The notes under the pieces were generated by a model, which was not told the origin of the DNA, ran no database searches, and saw only the letters and a program-made list of their open reading frames with translations. Shown here piece after piece: positions 18,282-27,088 of a stretch of DNA of 64,000 bases; position 1 is the stretch's first letter; every line of letters starts with the position of its first letter. The stretch comes from Prevotella melaninogenica (lineage in GTDB: Bacteria; Bacteroidota; Bacteroidia; Bacteroidales; Bacteroidaceae): the NCBI RefSeq assembly GCF_018128065.1, contig NZ_CP072360.1, positions 810,501 to 874,500 of the forward strand, in the 5' to 3' direction. The position numbers were made by a program, and so were the translations under genes.

Positions 18282-19376
18282 TTATTTCAGTTTTACTTCT
18301 AATATTGTATGTCCCTGTCCTATCTCGTCATGCGTCGCAACAACCTTCAACCCTGCTCGATCTATCTGTTTGAACATATCGTCAGAGTGATACATCTTAC
18401 TGTTACCATTGGCCATTACCGTGAAATAGACACTTGTCATCGTCAGACAGAGAGAGGCTGGCTCATACTTCTGTCTGTCCCAGAAGGTCTCCATGATATA
18501 TAAGCTCGTTTCTGCCGTCATCACCTTAGCGGCACGAACAAGAATACTAAAGATTTCTTCTTCTGAGAAACAGTCGAGGAACTGACTCATCCAGATGGCA
18601 TCCCAATGCCCTTCTGGCAGTTTGTTATCCCTATCGAGGATATTCGTCGGGAAGCCTCCTATGCGGTCGGCCCCATCTTTCCCTGCGATGTTCTTTTGCA
18701 TCATTCCAATCTGTCCTGGAAGGTCGACGATTGTGACTTTAACCTCAGAATCATACGCTACACAACGTAATGCAAAACGACCCGTATTACCACCGACATC
18801 CATCAGATGCTTAGGATGCTTGGCAAAGACAATCTTTAAGGCCTTATCAAAAGAGTGGTCACTATAGAAGTGATCAAAGCCAAACCAGCTATCCTGTACC
18901 TGCTTATCGAGCTTTGACAGACCTTCATAAATGGTAGGCCAGTCGCCAAGTGTCTTCAGTCCGGCTGGCTTACCTTCCTTAAGAGCCTCATCAAGATAGA
19001 ACATTCCACGATAGTTGACATCATGATTGAAGTCTATGTTCACACGTGTCGCTGGGTCATTAAGCAGGAACCAGCCTGTCTTAGATATCGTATAACGGTC
19101 GTTTTCCTTATTAATGAGCACTGTTCCTATACTCAGCGATGCTTCAAGCAGTATCTTCAGTGCATACGTTGAGAGCGCGGTCTGCTTCTTAAGTTCCTCT
19201 AAGGTCAATCCTTCCAAGCTATCTCGCAACGCATCCAGTATGCCCCATTTCACCATAAGACGGGATACCTGAAAGATTACTGGTCCCCATGCTATATACT
19301 CGGCAAGGCGCTGTGCCTCTCGTGCTGTCAGCTGTTCCTGCGTGTATCTGTCACTTTCTGATTGAAATAGATTCAT
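18282..19376 (-). CDS. SAM-dependent methyltransferase (O-methyltransferase family 2 type)
   Basis: 364 residues. An N-terminal winged-helix/dimerisation region (about 20-110: WGILDALRDSLEGLTLEELK) is followed by a Rossmann domain with motif I LMDVGGNTGRFAL and TIVDLPGQI. DAIWMSQFLDCFSEEE matches the post-motif block of plant-type O-methyltransferases. Aryl polyenes often carry a methyl group on the aryl head, and this enzyme is the obvious candidate; whether it acts on O or C is not visible. Confidence 0.87.
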   Translation of the reverse strand: MNLFQSESDRYTQEQLTAREAQRLAEYIAWGPVIFQVSRLMVKWGILDALRDSLEGLTLEELKKQTALSTYALKILLEASLSIGTVLINKENDRYTISKTGWFLLNDPATRVNIDFNHDVNYRGMFYLDEALKEGKPAGLKTLGDWPTIYEGLSKLDKQVQDSWFGFDHFYSDHSFDKALKIVFAKHPKHLMDVGGNTGRFALRCVAYDSEVKVTIVDLPGQIGMMQKNIAGKDGADRIGGFPTNILDRDNKLPEGHWDAIWMSQFLDCFSEEEIFSILVRAAKVMTAETSLYIMETFWDRQKYEPASLCLTMTSVYFTVMANGNSKMYHSDDMFKQIDRAGLKVVATHDEIGQGHTILEVKLK

Positions 19377-19478
19377 TCTAACTCTCTTGTTGTTTTATCT
19401 TCTTTCTCCTGTTATGTAAAGTATATGTTCGCTCTCAAAGCAGTCTCTCTTGTCTTAAAACAAGAGAGACATATCATT

Positions 19479-20042
19479 CTACTTAGCCTTTTTAATCAAT
19501 TTAACTACTTGTTCTGCCAATTCACGGTAGGTCTCTACACGACGTTTCTCATTACCATAACCAGCTCCGGCAACGCCATCGACATCAATGACAGCAAATG
19601 GCTGCTTTACATTCTTCTCATAGAAAGTCATCAGGGCGTTCATGTGGGCATCACCAGCACCAAAACCAATGAGAACGGATACGCCTGTGCTTCCATAATG
19701 GAAATCCTTCACCTCAATGACGATGGTGTAATCGGCTTCACTTTTCTTATCCGTAATCTTAACACTCTTCGTCTTTTCATTGAAACGTTCCATGAAGTTT
19801 TGCTCTGAACGCGCAATCTCTGACTTGTAGTCACGTGTCCAATCTGGTCCTTTCTCTTTCAAGAAAGCCTTCACGTCCTGTCCTTCTAATGTGGCATGGC
19901 TATAGTCCCATACAACATAAACCTTTGCATTTGAACTCTTGAGCTTGGAAAGTGATCCACTCTTTAATGTTACATCGGCCTTAGCAAACAACGTTGCCAC
20001 GCAACACATCACAAACGATAGTAGCAATAATACTCTTTTCAT
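19479..20042 (-). CDS. Secreted protein of unknown function
   Basis: 187 residues with signal peptide MKRVLLLLSFVMCCVATLFA. The mature protein has DYTIVIEVKDFHYGSTGVSV and a glycine-rich VLIGFGAGDAHMNALMTFY. It looks like an alternating beta-sheet periplasmic protein of the kind found widely in Bacteroidota, but I do not recognise the family. A gap of about 100 bases separates it from the methyltransferase. Same strand and spacing place it in the cluster operon. Confidence 0.75.
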   Translation of the reverse strand: MKRVLLLLSFVMCCVATLFAKADVTLKSGSLSKLKSSNAKVYVVWDYSHATLEGQDVKAFLKEKGPDWTRDYKSEIARSEQNFMERFNEKTKSVKITDKKSEADYTIVIEVKDFHYGSTGVSVLIGFGAGDAHMNALMTFYEKNVKQPFAVIDVDGVAGAGYGNEKRRVETYRELAEQVVKLIKKAK

Positions 20043-20081
20043 AATAGTTTATTATTAGTTAATATTGAATTAAGAAATTGT

Positions 20082-20624
20082 TTAAATGTCTAAACCCACA
20101 GAAAGCTCCACTCCTCCAACGTTAGAGGATTTGTCTAACAGGCCATAATCTAAATGTCGACCTTGATAAGTATAGCCAAGGGCGGTACTGATACCGAACT
20201 TGCTATGACCGAAATAGAAATGGCAACCTATCTGAGGAGCAATATAAAGACCGTTAACATCACCAAAGCTATATCCTACCTTTGTCGCAACATAAGGTGA
20301 GAAATTCTTACGCAAAGACTTATGGAACTCTAATCTTGCATCTACAAAGACTGGTACATTCCATTCTTCCATTTCCCACCAATAGGCTGCACCAACACCA
20401 CCTCCTAAATAGAAGCCTGGTGTAAGCTCCATACCATGCGAAGTATAGACATAACTTCTGTTCTTGCTGTCGTCGCCAGTACCAAAGACATAGCTCTCAC
20501 CAATGAAGCCTCTGTAACGTGGTGCCTGTTCCCAACCATAACTTTCATCACGCTGTGCCTTGATAACAACACTATAGAAGAGTGCCAACATAAGGATTAT
20601 AAATCCGTTGAAGTTTTTTTTCAT
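20082..20624 (-). CDS. Predicted outer-membrane beta-barrel protein
   Basis: About 180 residues from the Met of MKKNFNGFIILMLALFYSVV, a signal peptide; an upstream ATG at 20651 would put nine residues before it, so I prefer 20624. The mature part alternates aromatic and polar residues (GFYLGGGVGAAYWW, YVATKVGYSFGDVNGLY, GISTALGYTYQGRH), as in small OmpX/OmpA-like barrels. No family named with confidence. It could aid insertion of the cluster product into the outer membrane. Confidence 0.75.
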   Translation of the reverse strand: MKKNFNGFIILMLALFYSVVIKAQRDESYGWEQAPRYRGFIGESYVFGTGDDSKNRSYVYTSHGMELTPGFYLGGGVGAAYWWEMEEWNVPVFVDARLEFHKSLRKNFSPYVATKVGYSFGDVNGLYIAPQIGCHFYFGHSKFGISTALGYTYQGRHLDYGLLDKSSNVGGVELSVGLDI

Positions 20625-20660
20625 ATCCAACCATATTATAAGGTTTAACAATATCTTCGG

Positions 20661-21890
20661 TTATTCTTTGTATTTCTTGATGACTAAAGCGGAGTTTGTT
20701 CCACCGAAACCAAACGAGTTACTTAAGACGGTATCAAGTTCGGTCTCTATGGTCGTCGTTGCAAGATTAAGTTTTTCAGAGTATTCATCAGGATTCTCAA
20801 AGTTGATATTCGGTGCGACAAAATTATTTTGCAGCATGAGAATGCTATACACTGCTTCTGACGCTCCTGCCATCCAACACTCATGACCTGTCATGCTCTT
20901 GGTGGATGAGATTAGGGCATGCTTACCCTCAAACATACAATTTAGGGCTATTGCCTCATACATATCGCCCTGATGGGTACTGGTTGCATGGGCATTGATA
21001 TAGTCTATATCGTCGGCTGTCATCCCAGCTGCTGCCAGCGCACGCCCCATGGCAATCTCACTGCCAGCGTCAGAAGGCTGACTGATTCCACCGCCATTGC
21101 TTGAGAAGCCATAACCCACAACCTCTGCAAGGATATTCGCACCACGTGCCTTGGCATGCTCATAGTCTTCTAATACCAATGAAGCTGCACCACCACTCGG
21201 TATCAGCCCATCCCGATCTCGGTCAAATGGGCGACTCGCCTTGGTAGGTTCATCCATACGGGCAGAGAATGCTCCGAGTGCATCAAACGATGCCATAGAA
21301 TAGTAGTTTGTCTCCTGCGCACCACCGCAGAGCACCAAATCCTGCAACCCTTGCTTAATCATCATAAAACCTAAGCCAATAGAATGACTGCCACTGGCAC
21401 AAGCTGAGCTGACCGTGAAATTCACTCCACGCAGGTGAAAGATGGTACTGAGGTTCATGTTCACTGTTGAGTTCATCGACTGGAAGATGAGACCATAGCC
21501 TAACATGGCTGAATCGTGCTTCTCGTCCATAATCTTTGATGACTCAATAACGGGTTGGGCAGAGGAGTCATTACCAAAGATACATCCTACCTCATTCGCA
21601 AGGAGATACTCATCAGAGATTCCTGCCTGCGCAAAGGCTTGCAAACTCGACATATAAGCATAACGAGCTTCCTCTGACATACAAGCACGTGTGTGCCTAT
21701 CAAGCATCTTTTTTGTGATAACAGGTTGCTCAACAATTCCGGTTAGCGCTGAGCGATAGCCATAGGTAAGACGCTCGGGTTGAATACCAATACCCGACTT
21801 TCCCGTATATAATGAAGCCTTTACGGTCGCAAGGTCAGTACCAAGACATGACCAGATTCCCATTCCAGTGATAACTACTCTTCTTTCCAT
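20661..21890 (-). CDS. FabF-type 3-oxoacyl-ACP synthase (single-domain ketosynthase)
   Basis: 409 residues, the usual FabF length, without the C-terminal extension of the other two. Triad: Cys in TVSSACASGSHSIG, His in NAHATSTHQGD and His in TKSMTGHECWMAG. VVITGMGIWSCLGTDL at the start and NSFGFGGTNSALV at the end are typical. It may do the first condensation, while the larger ketosynthases extend the chain. Followed by the small barrel-protein gene. Confidence 0.9.
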   Translation of the reverse strand: MERRVVITGMGIWSCLGTDLATVKASLYTGKSGIGIQPERLTYGYRSALTGIVEQPVITKKMLDRHTRACMSEEARYAYMSSLQAFAQAGISDEYLLANEVGCIFGNDSSAQPVIESSKIMDEKHDSAMLGYGLIFQSMNSTVNMNLSTIFHLRGVNFTVSSACASGSHSIGLGFMMIKQGLQDLVLCGGAQETNYYSMASFDALGAFSARMDEPTKASRPFDRDRDGLIPSGGAASLVLEDYEHAKARGANILAEVVGYGFSSNGGGISQPSDAGSEIAMGRALAAAGMTADDIDYINAHATSTHQGDMYEAIALNCMFEGKHALISSTKSMTGHECWMAGASEAVYSILMLQNNFVAPNINFENPDEYSEKLNLATTTIETELDTVLSNSFGFGGTNSALVIKKYKE

Positions 21891-22075
21891 TTGTTAATTA
21901 TTATCAAACCTTCCTTTATCACTATCAAATGGTGACCTATCATTAGGAAAGGATATATTTCTAATTTACGTGTTCTCAATATATAATGAAACCTTCAGGA
22001 TTGTCCTGACAGGAAAAAGGTAAAAGTCTCTTCAAAAACGCTTCCTTGCTAAAGGAAACTGAGATTGCCACAGTG

Positions 22076-22804
22076 TTAGGTGTACAAGCCTCCGTTCACA
22101 TTGATAACCTCACCTGTGATGTATGCTGCAGCATCAGAGGCAAGGAAAGCCACGACAGCTGCAACTTCTTCTGGTGTTCCAAAACGACCGACGGGGACAA
22201 GTTTCTTCAATTCGTCCTCAGGCAGTTCCTTAGTCATATCGGTCTGAACAAAACCAGGTGCAACAGCATTCACCGTAATCTTACGAGCAGCCACTTCCTG
22301 TGCCAAAGCTTTCGTGGCGCCTATCAGAGCAGCTTTTGCTGCACTATAATTTACTTGTCCTGGCAAACCTTTCAAACCTGACAATGAGGCCATATTGATG
22401 ATTCGTCCACCACGCTTACGCGGCATCATGTGCTTGAGAAGCCTGCGGGTGATATAGAAAAATCCATTCATATTCGTGTCAAGAACACTATGCCAGTCTT
22501 CGTCTGACATCATAAACATAACATTATCACGACGAATACCGGCATTGTTTACCAATACAGAAATAAACTCGTCAGGATGAGATGCTTCCCATGTGTCAAT
22601 GGCTGCCTCTATCGCCTTCGGATCAGAAACATCGAAAGGAAGAAGTTCCACATGTCCGCCTTTGGCCTCTATTTCCTGTTTTACTGCTTGAGCAGCTTCT
22701 GCATTAGACTGATAATTGATAATAATAGAGTACCGTTCTGCTAAAAGCAAGGCTACTGAGCGTCCTATTCCACGTGACGCACCTGTTATTAAAGCATACT
22801 TCAT
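22076..22804 (-). CDS. fabG: 3-oxoacyl-ACP reductase (FabG-type short-chain dehydrogenase)
   Basis: 242 residues. YALITGASRGIGRSVA is the NADPH-binding motif, VNNAGIRRDN the NNAG block, and YSAAKAALIG gives the catalytic Tyr/Lys; Ser of MASLSG completes the set. It reduces the 3-oxoacyl-ACP formed by the ketosynthases. As the first gene of the operon it follows a -7 box by about 60 bases. It is likely a cluster-specific paralogue rather than the housekeeping fabG. Confidence 0.9.
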   Translation of the reverse strand: MKYALITGASRGIGRSVALLLAERYSIIINYQSNAEAAQAVKQEIEAKGGHVELLPFDVSDPKAIEAAIDTWEASHPDEFISVLVNNAGIRRDNVMFMMSDEDWHSVLDTNMNGFFYITRRLLKHMMPRKRGGRIINMASLSGLKGLPGQVNYSAAKAALIGATKALAQEVAARKITVNAVAPGFVQTDMTKELPEDELKKLVPVGRFGTPEEVAAVVAFLASDAAAYITGEVINVNGGLYT

Positions 22805-22867
22805 TTTTGGGATTATTAGTTATACTGTTGTAACTTAAACAGAGTCTATTTCTACAAAACACACTTG

Positions 22868-22875
22868 CAAAGATA
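22868..22875 (-). promoter_or_regulatory. Predicted -7 box of the polyene operon promoter
   Basis: TATCTTTG on the minus strand matches Bacteroidota TAnnTTTG and lies about 64 bases before the fabG start. An A/T-rich element (TATAAAAYATTTTTTA) is repeated in direct orientation at 22874-22890 and 22902-22918, just upstream; it could bind a regulator. Confidence 0.55.
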
Positions 22876-23021
22876 TAAAATATTTTTTACTACATGAAAG
22901 GTATAAAACATTTTTTATAAAAAACAACCAAAATGATATAAAAAAGAGAAAAGAGAAAATGAAACAAGAAAAGAGAAAAGACAGAATAACTTACTGACTT
23001 CTATCAATGAATGCACACAAG

Positions 23022-23063
23022 CAACTTGTTCACTCGTCAACTTGTTCACTCGTCAACTTGTTT
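23022..23063. repeat. 16-bp tandem repeat CAACTTGTTCACTCGT at a gene end
   Basis: Two full copies (23022-23037, 23038-23053) and a partial third. The repeat overlaps the last codons and stop of the phosphatase gene. Related CAACTYGTTTACWTGT sequences occur at 37354 and 55262. Confidence 0.75.
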
Positions 23064-23578
23064 AGCTCAAGCATCCTAACCTCGGCATTACCCATCGGCT
23101 TTAGTTCATTCATTGGTTTATCATAATAAACACTTTGGATAGCTTTATTGATGATACCATGTCCTACTGCCAACACCCTCTTATTAGGATATTCTTTCTT
23201 TAACCATGCGAGAAACTCCTTAGCACGAGCTTTTAGAGCTTCCAAACTTTCAATGTCATCAGGCCACAAAGAAGGGTCTTTAAGATTAGCCAAACTGGGA
23301 ATATACTTCCCCGTAAACGAACCCCAATCTCGTTCACGAAGCAAAGAAGTAGTCCTAACAGCCTTCCCATGAGGTGCAGCTATCAGCTCACAGGTATGAA
23401 TACTACGCTGCAAATCGCTTGAAACAAACGCATCAATCGGCTCATCTTTCAATCGCTCAGCAAGTTCTTCTGCCTGTCTGATACCATTGTCATTCAGTTC
23501 TCCGGGTGTCTGTCCTTGCATGATTTGATTGGCATTATCAACCGTCTCACCATGCCTTACAAGATATAATAAAGTCAT
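23030..23578 (-). CDS. Histidine phosphatase family protein (phosphoglycerate mutase-like)
   Basis: 182 residues. LVRHGETVDN carries the phosphorylated His, RERDWGSFTGK the family block and AVGHGIINKAI the second catalytic His. Length fits small cytoplasmic phosphatases of the branch that includes CobC and broad-specificity enzymes. No signal peptide. The C-terminal KLTSEQVDE is encoded by a 16-bp tandem repeat. It is 225 bases upstream of fabG on the same strand and is probably not part of the polyene operon. Confidence 0.88.
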   Translation of the reverse strand: MTLLYLVRHGETVDNANQIMQGQTPGELNDNGIRQAEELAERLKDEPIDAFVSSDLQRSIHTCELIAAPHGKAVRTTSLLRERDWGSFTGKYIPSLANLKDPSLWPDDIESLEALKARAKEFLAWLKKEYPNKRVLAVGHGIINKAIQSVYYDKPMNELKPMGNAEVRMLELNKLTSEQVDE

Positions 23579-23648
23579 AACTTCTTCTTTTCTTATTGCA
23601 AAAATAATAAAAAGTCAAGGAGAAAACGCTGGAATAGAGATTATTTTG

Positions 23649-23656
23649 TATTTTTG
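23649..23656 (+). promoter_or_regulatory. Predicted -7 box, almost leaderless
   Basis: TATTTTTG matches TAnnTTTG and ends only five bases before the ATG at 23662. If used, the transcript would begin at or next to the start codon. Confidence 0.45.
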
Positions 23657-23661
23657 CATTT

Positions 23662-24324
23662 ATGAAAGTACTTCAAATTTCAGCCATAAGGGCTATTATC
23701 GTATTAGTGACTGGTTTCCTCCTCGTGAAATACCGTGAGGAAACTATGACGTGGATGACCATCACTGTGGGTGTACTCTTCCTGCTCTCAGGACTCGTTT
23801 CTTGTATCGCTTACTACTTTGAAAAGGAGAAAGTGGCGAGGAAAACTGCGAAAGCAGAACAGCAAGATGAGCAACAAGAAGAAGAAAATCTCAAGTCGCC
23901 TTCTTTCCCTATCGCTGGTATCGGTAGCATAGTTTTGGGTATCATCCTTGCCGTTATACCAAACACGTTCATGACTGGGGTAGTTTATATCCTTGCAGCC
24001 TTGCTAATTCTCGGTGCTATTAATCAGTTTATGAACCTCGCTCGTTCACGCCAGTACGCTCGCGTTCCTTTCTATCTATGGCTCTTCCCAACCGTAATCT
24101 TGGTAGTAGCCATTCTGCTAATCAGCAAACCAATGGAGGCAGCAGCGCTTCCGCTGTTGGTGATTGGATGGGCATTCATGTACTATGGAGTCTTGGAATT
24201 CGCCTTGATTATCCGCATGTATCTTGTTCGCAGAGCTTTTGAAAAGGCTGAAGATGCGAAGATTGTAACTGGCAACAAGTTGGTTACAGACGATATTGAG
24301 GATGCTGAGATAGTAGAGGAATAA
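23662..24324 (+). CDS. DUF308/HdeD-like integral membrane protein
   Basis: 220 residues with three pairs of membrane helices (about 6-50, 85-130 and 140-190), each pair following the pattern of the DUF308 repeat seen in HdeD. Between the first and second pair is a charged Gln/Glu linker. The C-terminus is acidic (DDIEDAEIVEE). HdeD has been linked to acid resistance; function here is unknown. It is three bases ahead of the alkyltransferase gene. Confidence 0.8.
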   Translation: MKVLQISAIRAIIVLVTGFLLVKYREETMTWMTITVGVLFLLSGLVSCIAYYFEKEKVARKTAKAEQQDEQQEEENLKSPSFPIAGIGSIVLGIILAVIPNTFMTGVVYILAALLILGAINQFMNLARSRQYARVPFYLWLFPTVILVVAILLISKPMEAAALPLLVIGWAFMYYGVLEFALIIRMYLVRRAFEKAEDAKIVTGNKLVTDDIEDAEIVEE

Positions 24325-24327
24325 TCC

Positions 24328-24810
24328 ATGCACTACTGTCGCTACCCTTCTCCCCTCGGCATTCTATTGATTGGCGAGAGCGGAAATGCTATCGTTTATT
24401 GTCAATGGGAAGATTCCGTCGATGAACAATTCATTGCCACATGGGAGGAAGACAAAGAACAGCAAAACGCATTGCTGACTTTGGCTTGCCGCCAGTTGAC
24501 AGAATATTTCGCTGGAAAGCGCAAGGCTTTCGACCTCCCCATACGATTAAACGGTACTCCCTTTCAGCAAATTGTATGGAAGAGTTTGCAGCAAATCCCA
24601 TACGGAGAAACTCTTTCTTACACTGGATTAGCAAGGCAGATAGGTCGAGAAAAAGCCGCCCGTGCTGTGGGTAATGCTAATCATCATAACCCACTAATGA
24701 TCATCATTCCCTGCCATAGAGTTGTGGCAAGCAATGGAGAAATTAGTGGATATGCTGGTGGAATAGCCCGAAAAGCTTGGTTATTAGAAAAAGAAAAGGA
24801 GAACGAATAG
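24328..24810 (+). CDS. ogt: Methylated-DNA-protein cysteine methyltransferase
   Basis: 160 residues. MIIIPCHRVVASNG contains the acceptor Cys129 in the PCHR motif, and RAVGNANHHNP is the DNA-recognition helix block. It moves alkyl groups from O6-alkylguanine to itself. The N-terminal domain is short, as in Ogt proteins without the Ada regulatory part. It follows the DUF308 gene after three bases, so both are likely on one transcript. Confidence 0.93.
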   Translation: MHYCRYPSPLGILLIGESGNAIVYCQWEDSVDEQFIATWEEDKEQQNALLTLACRQLTEYFAGKRKAFDLPIRLNGTPFQQIVWKSLQQIPYGETLSYTGLARQIGREKAARAVGNANHHNPLMIIIPCHRVVASNGEISGYAGGIARKAWLLEKEKENE

Positions 24811-24921
24811 CTCCCCTTATTTGTTATACAAAATATTAAGACTTATTGCTATCCCATAAATCATATCCTCAAATAACTCATTAACCCTTACTTCTTTCCT
24901 CCATCAGCAATCTATTGATTG

Positions 24922-24987
24922 GTGTTAACGCTCAGCACCATTTGTGTTTACCATCCGCACCACATGTGTTAAGCATCAACACATTGG
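24922..24987. repeat. 22-bp tandem array, locus 1 (three units)
   Basis: Three head-to-tail 22-base units at 24922, 24944 and 24966, each beginning GTGTT and containing a CAGCACC, CCGCACC or CAACAC core. The array lies in the 340-base convergent gap between ogt and 25151, which otherwise shows no gene. Related arrays are at 31545 and 40358. Confidence 0.8.
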
Positions 24988-25150
24988 TAGAAAGAGGTAA
25001 AGCCGTTCGTTATTGTTCTTATAAATCATCGTAAGATACAAGTAAAAACTTATAAGGAAAGCGTTTTTCTGGTAGTAACAAAAAATGTGTATTAAAATAT
25101 AGGACTACACTTGCATTCCTATATCCTAATACACATACTCTTTTTATCTC

Positions 25151-25804
25151 TTATTCAAAGTTCAATTCACCGAAGAAAGCAGGGCAATGGAAGTCGGGAG
25201 AAGGCAAGGCAATTGGATTCCATGAGAGGAAATGAGGTTGCGATGTCTTGTCACCACACTTATAGAAATTAGCTCTTATGGTCTTTCCAGAGAGATTCTC
25301 TATTGTATGACGGAAGTAAGAACTAACAGGAACAACGAGTGTGAGTTCCCATGTCTGTCGTCCCTCTCTCATCTCGAAAGGCTCACGGCCCAAAGATGCC
25401 CAGCGATCAATCTGCTCTAAGGCTGCTGCTGGGGCATGAGTACGATTCTCTCGTCCCTGTCCATTGCATAGCAATACCGTACCGATACAGTTGCTTTCAA
25501 GGTTGTAATAGCCTCCTTCTTCATCAGGGCTGCAGAAGAACTCACAGCAGGAGTCTTGCCAAACAGGACCTAAATCAGTGCCTGCCTCAGCACGCACACA
25601 GTCTTCCTCTACCCGATAATGCAACAGAATGGCATCACCTTTATGGGCAATGGCAAACTCTACACTTGGACAATAAGGATATTCTGCTGCCCAATCGACG
25701 GTATCTATCTTATTGTAAGATACACCATTATCCTTGAAAAGAGCAGGAATGTCAACAGCTTTCACCTGCTGACACTCCAAACGTTTTACTTCGAGTTGTT
25801 TCAT
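25151..25804 (-). CDS. CBM9-like (carbohydrate-binding) domain protein
   Basis: 217 residues, no signal peptide. VDWAAEYPYCPSVEFAIAH, DSCCEFFCSPDEEGGYYNLE and GKTIRANFYKCGDKTSQPHF match the beta-sandwich of family 9-like carbohydrate-binding proteins found alone in Bacteroidota. Its start overlaps the kinase stop by four bases, so it probably works with sugar-kinase/glycan genes. No enzyme domain is attached. Confidence 0.78.
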   Translation of the reverse strand: MKQLEVKRLECQQVKAVDIPALFKDNGVSYNKIDTVDWAAEYPYCPSVEFAIAHKGDAILLHYRVEEDCVRAEAGTDLGPVWQDSCCEFFCSPDEEGGYYNLESNCIGTVLLCNGQGRENRTHAPAAALEQIDRWASLGREPFEMREGRQTWELTLVVPVSSYFRHTIENLSGKTIRANFYKCGDKTSQPHFLSWNPIALPSPDFHCPAFFGELNFE

Positions 25805-26892
25805 TGTTTCAAAGTCTTCTTCACAAAGTCAGCCATCATCTGGTCATGACGACGTACGTCACGATAGAGTAAGAGCTGATTGCGTGAGCGAACGAGGTTG
25901 TGCTCAGCATACTTTGTCTTGAAATAAACGTCTCCATTGATGTAATCAGCAAGGAAACGAACACACTGCATATATGGGAAGAGTGCTACTGCGTATGGCA
26001 AGTGACTTGTCTCTACAGGGGTAAGGAAGTTGCCTGCCGTACTGAGATAGCCTTCTGTGAATGAGCAGAAGACATCTTCTTTCAGTCCGACAGCATCATA
26101 ATTATCGCTATCCTCAGCCACATGGTTTGCACCAGTGCGCAAGAAGTCGCCATAATCAGAGAAGATAAAGCTTGGCATTACAGTGTCAAGGTCGATAACA
26201 CAGAGCACTTTACCATCCTTATCAAACATCATATTGTTCACCTTTGTATCACAATGACAGATACGCTTAGGCAGTGTACCCTCACGATAGAGGCGTTCAG
26301 CAAGACACATCTCGTCTGCATCACGCTCTAACTCAGCAAGGATATCTTTCACAGAAGCCACTCGACCAGCCTTATCAGCACTAACAGCCTCACGCAACTG
26401 GCGCAGACGAAGTTCCATGTTATGGAAGTCAGGGATGGTTTCTCCCAATGGTTCCTTCAGATCAACCAACATATTCTGGAAGTTACCGAAGGTTTCACCA
26501 CAGCAGAATGCGCTCTCTGGGTTTACTTCCTCTTTGGTAACAGCATTAGGAATGAACACACTCATACGCCAGTAGCGATCGTCAGCATCCTTGTAGTAGG
26601 TCTTACCGTCCTTAGCCTGTACGAAACGCAGACACTTACGCTCAATATCTATCTCACCCTTCTCTACCAACTTGTGGCGGATATGGTCTGTTACAAACTC
26701 GATATTATGCTGCAAAAGGTCTACATCAGTGAATATGGCGTTGTTAATACGCTGTAAGATATAATCAGGCGTATTAGCATCTACCGTTGATACACGCAGT
26801 GTTTCATTGATCAGTCCATTACCGATTGGACTTACATTCTCAACAGTTCCCTCAATACGGAACTGTGATACAACATCATTAAAATTAGGCAT
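25801..26892 (-). CDS. Aminoglycoside phosphotransferase-fold kinase, NahK-like (N-acetylhexosamine 1-kinase)
   Basis: 363 residues. ICHCDTKVNNMMFD is the HxDxxxxN catalytic loop and VLCVIDLDTVMPS the metal-binding DxD. SDYGDFLRTGAN follows as in NahK-type kinases that make N-acetylhexosamine 1-phosphate. Downstream of GH92, GH20 and GH130 genes, it would phosphorylate GlcNAc or a related sugar freed from N-glycans. Substrate inferred from context. A 42-bp inverted repeat lies between it and the upstream GH92 gene. Confidence 0.82.
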   Translation of the reverse strand: MPNFNDVVSQFRIEGTVENVSPIGNGLINETLRVSTVDANTPDYILQRINNAIFTDVDLLQHNIEFVTDHIRHKLVEKGEIDIERKCLRFVQAKDGKTYYKDADDRYWRMSVFIPNAVTKEEVNPESAFCCGETFGNFQNMLVDLKEPLGETIPDFHNMELRLRQLREAVSADKAGRVASVKDILAELERDADEMCLAERLYREGTLPKRICHCDTKVNNMMFDKDGKVLCVIDLDTVMPSFIFSDYGDFLRTGANHVAEDSDNYDAVGLKEDVFCSFTEGYLSTAGNFLTPVETSHLPYAVALFPYMQCVRFLADYINGDVYFKTKYAEHNLVRSRNQLLLYRDVRRHDQMMADFVKKTLKQ

Positions 26893-26928
26893 AGTAATTT
26901 ATTAGTATTAAAGATTGATGCACTATTA

Positions 26929-27080
26929 GGAGTTAAGGAGTGAAGGAGTTAAAGGGAGTTAAGACAAATGTTATATGGGGCAAAATCTGATGACTTCAAT
27001 ATCAACGTAATGTTTTTTATTAATATAGCCCAACAATACATTTGTCTTAACTCCCTTTAACTCCTTAATTCCTTAACTCC
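26929..27080. repeat. Long inverted repeat (42-base arms) between GH92 and kinase genes
   Basis: Arm 26929-26970 and arm 27039-27080 are reverse complements at 40 of 42 positions, with a 68-base loop. Both are built of GGAGTTAA-like short repeats. In RNA this would form a very stable hairpin between two genes of the same strand. Confidence 0.9.
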
Positions 27081-27088
27081 AAAAACTT

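Noticed and set aside
24922..24987. Possible CRISPR array
   Set aside because: Units are contiguous 22-mers without unique spacers, and no cas genes are present.
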